Shown: in pieces, positions 46,645-56,123 of the stretch
How the letters are laid out: each line of letters starts with the position of its first letter
How positions within the stretch are numbered: position 1 is the stretch's first letter
Origin: Anaerococcus provencensis
Lineage (GTDB): Bacteria; Bacillota; Clostridia; Tissierellales; Peptoniphilaceae
Direction of reading: 5' to 3'
DNA length: 64,000 nucleotides
Assembly: GCF_000312365.2 (NCBI RefSeq)
Contig: NZ_HG003685.1
Location: 164,502-228,501 of the forward strand
The notes under the pieces: model-generated
What the model was told of the DNA's origin: nothing
The model's database searches: none
Seen by the model: only the letters and a program-made list of their open reading frames with translations
Made by a program: the position numbers and the translations under genes

Positions 46645-47339
46645 ATGAAGCTTGATTTTAGAACAAAACTACTTTTAACTATAGTAGTAGGAGTTGTTGT
46701 AATTGAAGGAAGCCTAGTTCATAACTATTATTATTTAGGAATGTTCTTGTGTTTCTTACCTTATATTTTTGCCTTGGTAGATAAAAGATGGTCAATGCTT
46801 ATAAAGGGAGTAGTAGTAAATACTTTCGCCATTGTAGGAAATAAATACTTATTAATACTTCCTCAAAATATATGGACTATGATATTAAACTTGTATTGTG
46901 GAATTACTATGAGTATATTACCAGGCTTTATGATGGGTTATTATACAATTAGCACTACTACTATGAGTGATCTAGTTTATGCTCTAAAAAAAATAAAGTT
47001 TCCTGATTATATAATAATACCAATTTCAGTTATGTTTAGATTTTTTTATTCCATAAAAGAGGACTATAAAAAATAAATGAGGCTATCTACATGCACGGAT
47101 TGACGGCTAAAAATTTCTTTAAAGATCCAGCTAGGATTTTGGAATATAAATTTGTTCCCTTGCTAATGATAACCTCACAAACAGCTGATAATGTATCAAT
47201 ATCAGCAATGACAAGAGGGATGAAAGTAGGATGTGAACGTTCTAGTATATCAAATGCAAAACTTAAATTTTTTGATTATGTATTTTTAGTTTTTTCCTTG
47301 GTTTTAATAATTTTATTTATAAGGGGAAAGATATGCTAG
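46645..47339 (+). pseudogene. ECF transporter T component, frameshifted at an A6 run
   Basis: The first frame (143 residues) ends TAT AAA AAA TAA at 47074-47076. The second, one frame back, continues INEAIYMHGLTAKNFFKDP to 47339. One extra A in the run 47068-47073 makes a normal 231-residue EcfT (CbiQ-like) protein with N-terminal helices (FRTKLLLTIVVGVVVI), coupling-helix region ARILEYKFVPLLM and SISAMTRGM, and a final helix. It is dedicated to the flanking S and A genes. All neighbours are intact, so either this is a sequence error or slippage restores the frame. Confidence 0.85.
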
Positions 47340-48739
47340 AATTTAAAGGTTTTGGATTGGACTACGAAGATTTTGATAAAAAAAGATATAAGATATTAGA
47401 AAATGTCAATATTAGTTTTGAAAAAGGATCTGTAAGTGTAATAACTGGGGAATCCGGCTCTGGTAAGTCATCGATTATTAAAGCTATCAATGGAATAATT
47501 CCTGAGATTGATAAGGCAAAATTGAGTGGGAAAATTGAATTAGATGGTAAAAATCTAGTGGATATGACTATAGCAGATAGAAGTAAGTTTATATCGACGG
47601 TATTTCAAAATCCTAAAAATCAATTTTATGCGGTAAATTCTCTTGATGAGATAGCCTTTGCTTTGGAAAACAGAAATATAAAAAGAGATGAAATATTTCA
47701 TATTATTGATAAGTATAGCAAGTTATTAGCAACAGAAAAACTTCTTGAAAAGGACTTATTAAAATTATCAGGTGGCGAGAAGCAATTAGTGGCAATTACT
47801 TCTGTAGCTGTTTTAGATAACGATATATATGTATTTGATGAACCATCAGCCTCTCTTGATAAAAAAGCAATTGAAAAGCTAGCAAGGATTATTAAAAGTT
47901 TAAAAGATATGGGCAAGATTATAATTATCGCTGAGCATAGACTTTATTATTTGAAAAATATAATAGATAAGCTTTGTATAATTAAAGATAATAAGCTCAT
48001 AGAATATGGTAAAAATAAAGTAAACAATGATTTGATAAAGACTTATAATCTAAGAAGATTAGATGAAATAGGGATTGATGAAATAAAAAATGAAAAATGG
48101 TCTAAAAAGCTTTTGTATGATAAGTTATATGATAATAATAATGAATTAAGATGCATTGATTTTTATTGCAAATATAAAAATAGTAAGGAAGTTTTGTTCG
48201 ACTTTAATATTTCTTTTGATCCAGGAATCTATTTTATAATAGGAGAAAATGGCATAGGGAAAACATCCTTTATTAGAAATTTGTGCAAGTTAAATAAAGG
48301 GCAAAAGTCCTTGGTTTACTATAAAGGTAAGAAAATCAAGTCGAGTGGGGATTTTATATCTATTGTGATGCAAGATGTAAACTATCAACTTTTCACAGAA
48401 AGCGTTTATAAAGAAATTTCAATAGTTACAGATGATGAGAGAATAAAAGAAGAAAGTTTAACAAAACTTGGCTTAATAGATAAGAAAAATATGCACCCTC
48501 AAAGCTTATCTGGTGGACAAAAACAAAGACTTGCCCTAGCTTTAGCTTACGCAAGTCCAAAGAAGATTGTTATCTTAGATGAACCTACATCTGGTCTTTG
48601 TATGAAAAATATGAAAAAGACAATTGAAATTATTAGGGAGATGAAAAATATGGGCAAGATTGTAATAATTGTAACCCATGACTATGAATTTATAAAAATG
48701 GTTGATGAGAATGTGGTGGAGTTTGTAAATGGCAGTTAA
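47333..48739 (+). CDS. ECF transporter fused ATPase (two ABC domains)
   Basis: 468 residues with two ATPase domains in one chain. The first has Walker A GESGSGKSSIIKA, signature LSGGEKQLVAI and Walker B IYVFDEPSASLD. The second has GENGIGKTSFIRN, LSGGQKQRLALALA and IVILDEPTSG. This corresponds to EcfA-EcfA' fused, energising the S/T pair upstream. The start overlaps the end of the T gene and the end overlaps the AraC gene by 11 bases. Confidence 0.9.
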   Translation: MLEFKGFGLDYEDFDKKRYKILENVNISFEKGSVSVITGESGSGKSSIIKAINGIIPEIDKAKLSGKIELDGKNLVDMTIADRSKFISTVFQNPKNQFYAVNSLDEIAFALENRNIKRDEIFHIIDKYSKLLATEKLLEKDLLKLSGGEKQLVAITSVAVLDNDIYVFDEPSASLDKKAIEKLARIIKSLKDMGKIIIIAEHRLYYLKNIIDKLCIIKDNKLIEYGKNKVNNDLIKTYNLRRLDEIGIDEIKNEKWSKKLLYDKLYDNNNELRCIDFYCKYKNSKEVLFDFNISFDPGIYFIIGENGIGKTSFIRNLCKLNKGQKSLVYYKGKKIKSSGDFISIVMQDVNYQLFTESVYKEISIVTDDERIKEESLTKLGLIDKKNMHPQSLSGGQKQRLALALAYASPKKIVILDEPTSGLCMKNMKKTIEIIREMKNMGKIVIIVTHDYEFIKMVDENVVEFVNGS

Positions 48740-49688
48740 AGGTATTGAAAGTTGGGGATTTAAACTTTGCCCTACAAAAGATAAAGAAATTTTTGATTAT
48801 GAATCCATAAAGTCCCCAAAAAATAAAATGAGATCTTACTTAATCTTTCCAGGAGTTTATGTAGTATATATAGACTTTAAAGAAAAATATAGTTCGGAAA
48901 ATTCAATTGAAAGCAGCAACTATGGTTATAGGATTGCCTACTCTTATGAAGGCAATTATTTTACTTATATCAATAATAGCAAGGTATTAATTAATAGACA
49001 ACTTTTTGTAGGTAAGTATATACCTAAATCTAAAAAATCTTATACGAACAGAGAAAAAACAACTGCCTTTAACATAGTTATTAATCCTAACAATCTTGAT
49101 ATTAGTAAGGATTATTATAAAATTTTACAAACATTTGTTAATAAATTTAAAAACATAAGTGATGTAGGCTACACCTCATCAGATAAAGATTTATTAGAAG
49201 CTGCAAACCAGCTTATTTTATACCTTAAAGAAGAAAATAAAAGTTTAATTGCTATAAAAACTTTAGAATTAATCTGTTTAATATCAGACAGGAAGATTAG
49301 TGATAATAGAAGTAGATACTATAAAAAACAATGTGAAGATCAAATATTTGAGATTGAAAGTTATCTTAGAAAAAATTTGGCTAATGATATTAGTTTGGAT
49401 TTTTTAGTAGATAAGTTTCAAATATCAAAATCTAGCTTAAATAATAAATTTATTAGTGAATTTCAATATACTCCTATGAGGTATCTAAATATAATTAGGA
49501 TGATGAAAGCTCAGGATTTGCTTATAAGCACAGATAAAGAAATAGGTCAAATAGCAGAAGAACTAGGATTTGCAGAACAATCAAATTTCGCTAGGAATTT
49601 TAAAATTTATTCAGGCTTATGTCCTAGCAAATATAGAAGAGTTTACAAAAAATGTATTAATAAAAAGGAGAACGTATATGAAAAATAA
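48729..49688 (+). CDS. AraC-family transcriptional regulator
   Basis: 319 residues. The N-terminal 200 form an unrecognised sensing region. The C-terminal 100 carry two helix-turn-helix motifs: ISLDFLVDKFQISKSSLNNK and QIAEELGFAEQSNFARNFK, ending with the usual GLCPSKYRR. It lies in the transport operon, overlapping the ATPase gene by 11 bases and the next gene by 11 bases. AraC proteins in this position (YbtA type) often sense the imported chelate and activate the operon; here that is inference. Confidence 0.85.
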   Translation: MAVKGIESWGFKLCPTKDKEIFDYESIKSPKNKMRSYLIFPGVYVVYIDFKEKYSSENSIESSNYGYRIAYSYEGNYFTYINNSKVLINRQLFVGKYIPKSKKSYTNREKTTAFNIVINPNNLDISKDYYKILQTFVNKFKNISDVGYTSSDKDLLEAANQLILYLKEENKSLIAIKTLELICLISDRKISDNRSRYYKKQCEDQIFEIESYLRKNLANDISLDFLVDKFQISKSSLNNKFISEFQYTPMRYLNIIRMMKAQDLLISTDKEIGQIAEELGFAEQSNFARNFKIYSGLCPSKYRRVYKKCINKKENVYEK

Positions 49689-52290
49689 AAATAAAAAATT
49701 AGCAACTGCACTTTTACTAGCTTTGGGTTTAAATGCCCTAAGCCCAGCAATAAGCTCATTTGCGGCAAGTAATGAAGCAAAGCCATTAGAAAATAATGAA
49801 GAAATTAATACTAAAAATGAAGAATTAACAAAAGTAAGTGAGGAAGTCGAAAAACTACAAAAAGAAGTAGAAGAAGCCCAAAAAGATTTATCTAAGGCAG
49901 AAGAAAATTTAAGAGATAAGGAAGATAAGAAAAAACAAAGAGACGAAGAAGTAGAAAAAGCAACTATCAATTATGCTAAGGCTAGTGATGAAAAAGAAAA
50001 AGCTTACCAAAATCTAGAAGCGGCTGTAGAAGAGCAAACTAATGCTAGCGATGAATTTATAAAACTTAGTGAGTTAAAAGATAAAAACGAATTAGCAGAA
50101 AAAGAATTAGAAAAAGCAAAAAAAGATTTGGAAATTGCAAAAGATGATCAAGACAAAGCAGATAAGGAAGTAAAAGAAGCCATAAGTTCTAAAGAAGCTC
50201 AAGAAGCAAAAGTAAACAAAGCTAAGAATGCTCTAGAAAAAGCAAAAGCAGAAGAAAAGCAAGCACAGGAAGACCTAAATAAGCTCATAGATAATCCAAA
50301 AACAAAAGAAGTAGAAGAAAATTACGAAAAAGCTAATAAAGATTTAGAAGATGCGAAAAATAAATCCCAAAATGCCCTAGAAGATAAAAAAGAAGATTTG
50401 GATAAAATAGGAAATGAAGTTGAGGGTTTGAAAACCAATACTAAAAAATCTCTGGAAAAGGTAGAGGAAAATAAGAATAATCTAGAAAATCTTTATAAAG
50501 AAATAATAAAATTTGAAAGTGAAAATACAAATTTAGTAGAAATTAATAAAAGCTTAGATAAGGCAAAGGAAGAAATAAAATCTCTAGAAAAAGACAGCGA
50601 CCAATACAATAAAAAGCAAGAAGAAATAGATAAGCTAGAAAAGCAAGCAGAAGCATGTAACAAACTACGAGACGAGCTAAGAAAAAAATGCCATGAACTT
50701 AATGATCAGGCCAATGCAGATTTAGATTCAGTAAGGAATTATAATGGCGCAATTAGAAGCGAACATGATAAAACAATTGAACAAAGTAAGGCTATAGCAA
50801 AAAATAAACTAATAGAAGATATAAAAAATGGCAATATTACATCTGAAAATCTAGATGACAAGATAAAAGAACTTGAAGAAAGCAATAAAGATAATTATTT
50901 TCACAATGTAAAAGGGCCTTTATATGATTATGAGAAAGCTAAAGATGAGTATTGGGAATGTTGGAGAGCAGTAGTAAAAGCAACCGATGCATTTAGAGAT
51001 AGTAGAGCTCAATTATATGATTGGAACTTTGCTTCTCAAGCTAGCTCTATAGGTGGAACTGTCGAGAGATTTGATAAAGAATTTACTAGTCAACTAGCGA
51101 ATATGGAAAAATTATCAAAAAACCTAACAGAAAAAGAAGAAATCTATAAAGAAGCTCTAGCTAAATACGAACAAGATGAAGCCTATATAGATAGTCTAAA
51201 AGAATCCAAAGAATTAATACAAAGTATAGAAAATAATAAAGAAAGAATTGAAGAGCTTAAAAAAGCTCTAGATCAAGCAAACAAAGAAAAAGAAAAAATC
51301 CAAGAAGAAATAAAGACAGCCGAAGCAAAAACTCTAGAAAAACAAAAAGAGTTAGAAGCTAATGAAAAAACAGAGCAAATAGCTAAAAAAGAATTAGAAG
51401 AATCTAAAAAAACTTTAGAAAAAGTTAATGCTTCAAAAAAAGAGGCTGATCAAAAAGTAAAAGAACTTGAAGAAAAAATATCAGAATTAGAAAAAAATCC
51501 GAGTGATGCGAACATTAATCAAAAAATAAAAGAAGCCAAGGAAAGATACGAGAAAGCAAAAGAAGAGCTTAGACAAAATAGAGAAAAGGTAAAAGAAGCA
51601 AAAGAAAAAGAAGCTCAATGTAAGAAAAAATTGGATGAGGCCAATAAGGCAAAAGAAGAAGCTCAAAAAGACTTAGAAGAGGCACAAAAAAAAGCTTCTG
51701 ATGCTAAAGATACATTATCAGAAAAAGAGAAAAATTTAGCTGATGAAAAAACCAAAGAAAAAATACAAAGAAGTAAAAAAGCTCTTAAAGAGCTAATAGA
51801 GATCAGCAAAAAAATAGATGATGAAGACTTAAAGAAAGTAATTGCAGGAATAGACCAAGCACTAGAAAATGAAGATTTGTCAGTAGAAGACTTGATTGAA
51901 CTAAATAATAAATTAATAGAAGCAATTGCAAATGCAAAAAATAAACCATCTAAACCAGTGAATCCACAAAAACCTGATAAGTCACATGACTTAGAAAAAG
52001 ATGATTTAAATAAAAAAGATTCTTACGATATAATTTATGTGAGCAAGGGTTATAAAAATATTAATGAAGGTTACTATAAGAGATCTATTTTACAAGATAA
52101 TCTTTTAATGGTTAAAAAATCATTAAATGCCCTAAAAATTAAAGCATTGGCAGCTCAGTATTTACTAGATTATACACCAGAAACTGTGATAAATGTAAAA
52201 GGTAAATTAGAAAAACTAATTGAAGAGAGCAGAGCTTTAGAAAAAGAGGCTGAAGAATTTATAAAAGAATATGAAAAAATTCTAGGATAA
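49678..52290 (+). CDS. Secreted coiled-coil protein coupled to the metallophore-type operon
   Basis: 870 residues from ATG 49678, chosen because AAGGAG lies seven bases upstream and a signal peptide follows (KLATALLLALGLNALSPAIS, cleavage near SFA-ASN). An upstream in-frame start at 49570 lies inside the AraC gene and is unlikely. Residues about 45-300 and 430-740 are dense Lys/Glu/Ala coiled coil. A central non-repetitive part (about 400-490) contains YEKAKDEYWECWRAVVKATD. A Lys/Pro linker near 756-770 leads to a C-terminal helical domain starting near DIIYVSKGYKN. No LPXTG or membrane tail. It is translationally coupled to the AraC gene, so it probably serves the uptake system (surface binding or capture), but no domain proves it. 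Confidence 0.75.
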   Translation: MKNKNKKLATALLLALGLNALSPAISSFAASNEAKPLENNEEINTKNEELTKVSEEVEKLQKEVEEAQKDLSKAEENLRDKEDKKKQRDEEVEKATINYAKASDEKEKAYQNLEAAVEEQTNASDEFIKLSELKDKNELAEKELEKAKKDLEIAKDDQDKADKEVKEAISSKEAQEAKVNKAKNALEKAKAEEKQAQEDLNKLIDNPKTKEVEENYEKANKDLEDAKNKSQNALEDKKEDLDKIGNEVEGLKTNTKKSLEKVEENKNNLENLYKEIIKFESENTNLVEINKSLDKAKEEIKSLEKDSDQYNKKQEEIDKLEKQAEACNKLRDELRKKCHELNDQANADLDSVRNYNGAIRSEHDKTIEQSKAIAKNKLIEDIKNGNITSENLDDKIKELEESNKDNYFHNVKGPLYDYEKAKDEYWECWRAVVKATDAFRDSRAQLYDWNFASQASSIGGTVERFDKEFTSQLANMEKLSKNLTEKEEIYKEALAKYEQDEAYIDSLKESKELIQSIENNKERIEELKKALDQANKEKEKIQEEIKTAEAKTLEKQKELEANEKTEQIAKKELEESKKTLEKVNASKKEADQKVKELEEKISELEKNPSDANINQKIKEAKERYEKAKEELRQNREKVKEAKEKEAQCKKKLDEANKAKEEAQKDLEEAQKKASDAKDTLSEKEKNLADEKTKEKIQRSKKALKELIEISKKIDDEDLKKVIAGIDQALENEDLSVEDLIELNNKLIEAIANAKNKPSKPVNPQKPDKSHDLEKDDLNKKDSYDIIYVSKGYKNINEGYYKRSILQDNLLMVKKSLNALKIKALAAQYLLDYTPETVINVKGKLEKLIEESRALEKEAEEFIKEYEKILG

Positions 52291-52439
52291 AAGTTGAATA
52301 AATAGAGATATTAATTTAAGTCGAGATATATTTTCACAGAGATATTTTGTGTATAAAACTTATGGCTAAAGGTATTGCTTATATATTATAATTTGCAAAA
52401 GTTTATTTTGAAGGTAAACTAATCTATATATTATTAACT

Positions 52440-52643
52440 TTGATAGGGACAGTAGAGATTGGAATTTTTACAGAGAGAGACGATTGCTGAGAAGTCTTAA
52501 AAGGAAAATTGTCGAAGACCACCCTGGAGTTTTTTAAGAAATTAAAACGTCTGGTCGCGTTAAGACCTTTAATGAGAACAAAATTAGGTGGAACCACGGA
52601 TATGACCCGTCCTTTTATCGGAAACGATAAGGGACGGTTTTTT
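52440..52643 (+). promoter_or_regulatory. T-box riboswitch leader of thrS
   Basis: An approximately 200-nt leader with the conserved T-box AATTAGGTGGAACCACG (52583-52599), the sequence that pairs with the uncharged tRNA acceptor end. It is followed by a terminator hairpin CCGTCCTTTTATCG-GAAA-CGATAAGGGACGG (52607-52637) and six T. Upstream, a stem I region has AGAGAGA near 52473 and GACCACCCTGGAG near 52517; an ACC there (threonine codon) is the likely specifier. A weak promoter may start with TTGAAG at 52408. Uncharged tRNA-Thr would favour the antiterminator and thrS expression. The rest of the gap from 52291 is AT-rich without a gene. Confidence 0.9.
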
Positions 52644-52670
52644 ATTTGTGAAAAAAAGTAAGGAGAGATT

Positions 52671-54593
52671 ATGATTAAAATTAAATTACCAGATGATTCG
52701 ATAAGAGAATATGAAAGTGGCGTAAAAGTTGGAGAAGCTACAAAAGATATTTCTGAGGGCCTATACAGAGCTGCCCTTGGAGCTGTTGTTAATGGCAAAG
52801 TTATGGGTTATGCTGAGCCAATCACAGAAGATAGTGACTTTAGAGTTGTAAAATTTGAAGATAAGGAAGGCAAGGAAATATTCTGGCATACAACAAGCCA
52901 TGTTATGGCTGCTGCTATCAAGAAACTTTGGCCAGATACTAAATTTGCCATAGGTCCTGCTATAGGAGATGGCTTCTACTACGACATGGACGTAGACCAC
53001 AGATTTGTTCCAGAAGATTTCGAAAAAATCGAAAAAGAAATGCTTGCTATAGCAAAATCTGACCAAAAACTTGAAAGAGTAGAAATTTCAAGAGATGAAG
53101 CTCTGAAGATGTTTGAAGAAGAAGGCCAAGACTATAAAGTAGAACTTATAAATGACCTTCCAGCAGATGAAATGATTACCCTTTATAAGATGGGCGATGT
53201 ATTTACAGACCTTTGTGCTGGCCCACACCTTGAATCAACAAAGAAAATCAAGGCAGTTAAGCTAAAAACAATAGCTGGTGCATATTGGAGAGGTGATTCC
53301 GACCGCCAAATGCTACAAAGAATCTACGGTATTTCCTTCGAAAAAGCTAGCCAACTAAGTGAATGGGAAGAATTACAAAAAGAAATCGAACGCCGTGACC
53401 ACAGAAAGATAGGAAAAGAAATGGACCTATTTGCCTTCCACGAAGAAGGACCAGGATTCCCATTCTTCCATCCAAATGGAATGATTCTAATGAACGAACT
53501 ACTAGACTGGTGGAGAGGTGTTCTTGAAGAACGTGGATATGGAGAAATCAAAACTCCACTTATAATGAATGAAGAATTGTGGCACAGATCAGGTCACTGG
53601 GATCACTACAAAGAAAATATGTACTTCACAAAAATTGACGAAGAAGACTATGCTATAAAACCAATGAACTGCCCAGGCTCTGTTTTGACATACGCATCAA
53701 ACCAACACTCATACAGAGACCTACCAATCAGACTTGCAGAATTTGGCCAAGTTCACAGACACGAGCTATCAGGAACTCTACATGGACTATTTAGAGTAAG
53801 AACATTTACTCAAGATGATGCCCACGTATACTGCCTACCAAGCCAAATCAAAGAAGAAGTTTACAGAATGATTGACCTTGCAGACCTTCTATACTCAACA
53901 TTTGGTTTCAAATACACACTAGAACTATCAACAAGACCAGATGACTTTATGGGAGAGATTGAAGATTGGGACTTTGCCGAAGAACAACTAAAGGCAGCCC
54001 TTGAAGAACGTGGCATGGAATACGAACTAAACCCAGGAGATGGGGCATTCTACGGACCAAAAATCGACTTCCATCTAGAAGATGCAGCAAAGAGAACATG
54101 GCAATGTGGAACAATCCAACTAGACTTCCAATTACCACAAAACTTTGACCTAACATATGTCGATGAAAACGGCGAAAAGAAAAGACCAGTTATGCTTCAC
54201 AGAGCACTCCTTGGATCTGTAGAAAGATTTATAGGTGTACTAACAGAACACTTTGCTGGAAGATTCCCACTATGGCTAAACCCAGAACAAGTGGTAATCA
54301 TCCCAGTAAGCGACAAATTCCTAGACACAGCTCACGAATTACAAGGAAAAATCAGTGATGCTGGCTTTAGAGTAAAGGTAGATGAAAGAAGCGAGGGAGT
54401 AGGCTACAAGATTAGACAAGCACAATTAATGCGTGCAAACTACATGCTAGTAGTAGGAGAAAAGGAAGAAAGCTCAAAACTACTAACAGTAAGAAATAGA
54501 GATGGCGAAGAAACACCAGAAGTAAGCCTAGAAACATTTATAGAAAAAATAGAAGAAGAAAGCAAAACAAAATCAGTAAAATCAGTATTCTAA
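52671..54593 (+). CDS. thrS: Threonine-tRNA ligase
   Basis: 640 residues, full length. N-terminal TGS domain (IKIKLPDDSIREYESG), editing domain with HTTSHVMAAAIKKL and the CAGPHLEST motif (its Cys/His bind in the editing site), class II catalytic core with MNCPGS (zinc Cys), FRVRTFTQDDAHVYC (motif 2) and a C-terminal anticodon-binding domain (VVIIPVSDKFLDTA). It charges tRNA-Thr in the cytoplasm. Controlled by the T-box leader directly upstream; a terminator follows at 54609. Confidence 0.97.
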   Translation: MIKIKLPDDSIREYESGVKVGEATKDISEGLYRAALGAVVNGKVMGYAEPITEDSDFRVVKFEDKEGKEIFWHTTSHVMAAAIKKLWPDTKFAIGPAIGDGFYYDMDVDHRFVPEDFEKIEKEMLAIAKSDQKLERVEISRDEALKMFEEEGQDYKVELINDLPADEMITLYKMGDVFTDLCAGPHLESTKKIKAVKLKTIAGAYWRGDSDRQMLQRIYGISFEKASQLSEWEELQKEIERRDHRKIGKEMDLFAFHEEGPGFPFFHPNGMILMNELLDWWRGVLEERGYGEIKTPLIMNEELWHRSGHWDHYKENMYFTKIDEEDYAIKPMNCPGSVLTYASNQHSYRDLPIRLAEFGQVHRHELSGTLHGLFRVRTFTQDDAHVYCLPSQIKEEVYRMIDLADLLYSTFGFKYTLELSTRPDDFMGEIEDWDFAEEQLKAALEERGMEYELNPGDGAFYGPKIDFHLEDAAKRTWQCGTIQLDFQLPQNFDLTYVDENGEKKRPVMLHRALLGSVERFIGVLTEHFAGRFPLWLNPEQVVIIPVSDKFLDTAHELQGKISDAGFRVKVDERSEGVGYKIRQAQLMRANYMLVVGEKEESSKLLTVRNRDGEETPEVSLETFIEKIEEESKTKSVKSVF

Positions 54594-54608
54594 CTAATTA
54601 GCTGATTT

Positions 54609-54637
54609 AAAATCCTAGGAAAAATTCCTGGGATTTT
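54609..54637 (+). terminator. Terminator after thrS
   Basis: Stem AAAATCCTAGGAA / TTCCTGGGATTTT with a 3-base loop and T run, 15 bases after the stop. Confidence 0.85.
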
Positions 54638-54717
54638 TGCTTTAAAGCATAAAAAATCTTGAAAAAATATTAGTAAATGGTTTATTATATAGGCTTATAA
54701 TAATTAGTGGAGAAAAT

Positions 54718-56088
54718 ATGACAGACATACAAGATATACAAATAAAAGAAAATAAAATGGGAACCATGCCTGTTGGCAAACTTCTCTTGGAGATGTCCAT
54801 ACCTATGGTAATCTCTATGCTAGTGCAGTCAATCTACAATGTAGTTGATTCCATTTTCGTAGCACAAATCTCCGAAGAAGCCCTCACAGCAGTATCCCTT
54901 GCCTTTCCAGTACAAAATATCCTAATAGCCTTTGGAGTAGGTATAGGAGTCGGTTCATCAGCCCTCTTGAGTAGGTTTTTGGGAGAAAATAACAGAGAAA
55001 GAGTAGGATCTGTTGCCAGACACGGAGTAATCCTAGCCACGATCCTGTCAGTAGTATTTGCCGTGCTTGGAGTGCTTTTCACAAATTCATACGCCATAGC
55101 CCAAAAGCAAAACGAAATTGTCACAAATTATACAAAGGAATACCTATACATAGTGACAATATTTTCTGCCGGCATATTCTTTCAAATACTTGCAGAAAAA
55201 CTTCTCCAAGCCACATCATTAACCAATTATACTATGATAACCCAAATATCTGGAGCTGTACTAAACCTAATCCTTGACCCAATTCTAATATTTGGCCTAT
55301 TTGGTATGCCAAGACTTGAAGTAAAGGGAGCTGCAATAGCAACAGTCTTAGGCCAAGTCGGAGGATCACTGATAGGTCTTTACTTCAACAAGACAAAAAA
55401 CAAAGAAATCAAATTTACATCAGAAAAGTTCAAACTGCACGGGGACATTATAAAACAAATATTTTGGATAGGCATTCCATCCATAGTAATGTCAACAATT
55501 GGATCAATAGTAGTATTTGTCCTAAACCAAATCCTAAACAAATTCGGCTCATCAGCCATAGCAGCCTACGGGGTAATGTTCAAGTTCCAATCATTTGCCT
55601 TCTTGCCAGTCATAGGCATATCAAATGCCCTCACAACCATAGTGGCCTATAACTACGGAGCAAGAAAAAAGGAAAGGATCAAAGAAGCCATAGGACTTGC
55701 AATGAAAAGCTCCTTTGTCCTAGTATCAATATCAATCCTAGTAATGTGGATATGGCCAGAACAACTCCTAGGCCTCTTTAACGCAACAGACACTATGATA
55801 GAAATAGGAGTACCAATGATGCGCATAGTAAGCCTATCCTACTTTGTGGCAATACCATCGGTAGTAGCAGTAGGAGGAGTCTTCCAATCTTTAGGAAATT
55901 GGCAAGTAGCAATACTCCAATCCTTTCTAAGACAATTCATAATACTAGTACCAATATTCTACGCCCTATCCCTAACAGGCAACCTAAACATAGCCTGGTG
56001 GTCATTTTTCATAGCAGAATTCCTAGATTCTATTTTATGTATATGGTGGCTAAAAAAAGATATTAGAAATAAGATTGATGTATTGTAA
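54718..56088 (+). CDS. MATE-family efflux transporter
   Basis: 456 residues with twelve hydrophobic segments in two related halves. Typical sequences are PMVISMLVQSIYNVVDSIFV in the first helix pair and GIPSIVMSTIGSIVVFVLNQ at the start of the second half. It belongs to the DinF/NorM-like group that exports drugs or organic cations in exchange for sodium or protons. GTGGAG precedes the ATG. It has its own unit between the thrS terminator and the bidirectional terminator at 56093. Substrate unknown. Confidence 0.9.
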   Translation: MTDIQDIQIKENKMGTMPVGKLLLEMSIPMVISMLVQSIYNVVDSIFVAQISEEALTAVSLAFPVQNILIAFGVGIGVGSSALLSRFLGENNRERVGSVARHGVILATILSVVFAVLGVLFTNSYAIAQKQNEIVTNYTKEYLYIVTIFSAGIFFQILAEKLLQATSLTNYTMITQISGAVLNLILDPILIFGLFGMPRLEVKGAAIATVLGQVGGSLIGLYFNKTKNKEIKFTSEKFKLHGDIIKQIFWIGIPSIVMSTIGSIVVFVLNQILNKFGSSAIAAYGVMFKFQSFAFLPVIGISNALTTIVAYNYGARKKERIKEAIGLAMKSSFVLVSISILVMWIWPEQLLGLFNATDTMIEIGVPMMRIVSLSYFVAIPSVVAVGGVFQSLGNWQVAILQSFLRQFIILVPIFYALSLTGNLNIAWWSFFIAEFLDSILCIWWLKKDIRNKIDVL

Positions 56089-56092
56089 ACTA

Positions 56093-56123
56093 AAAAAGAT
56101 GAGATTTAATTCTCATCTTTTTT
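56093..56123. terminator. Bidirectional terminator between MATE gene and GmrSD-like gene
   Basis: AAAAAAGATGAGA / TCTCATCTTTTTT with a 5-base loop between convergent genes; it overlaps the last codons of the minus-strand gene. Confidence 0.85.

Noticed and set aside
49570..49677. Upstream in-frame start extending the coiled-coil protein by 36 residues
   Set aside because: It lies inside the AraC gene, has no ribosome site and would bury the signal peptide; ATG 49678 has AAGGAG.
49850..51780. Dense A-rich repetitive DNA suggesting a low-complexity or satellite region
   Set aside because: It is one continuous reading frame encoding Lys/Glu coiled coil with a clear start and signal peptide.
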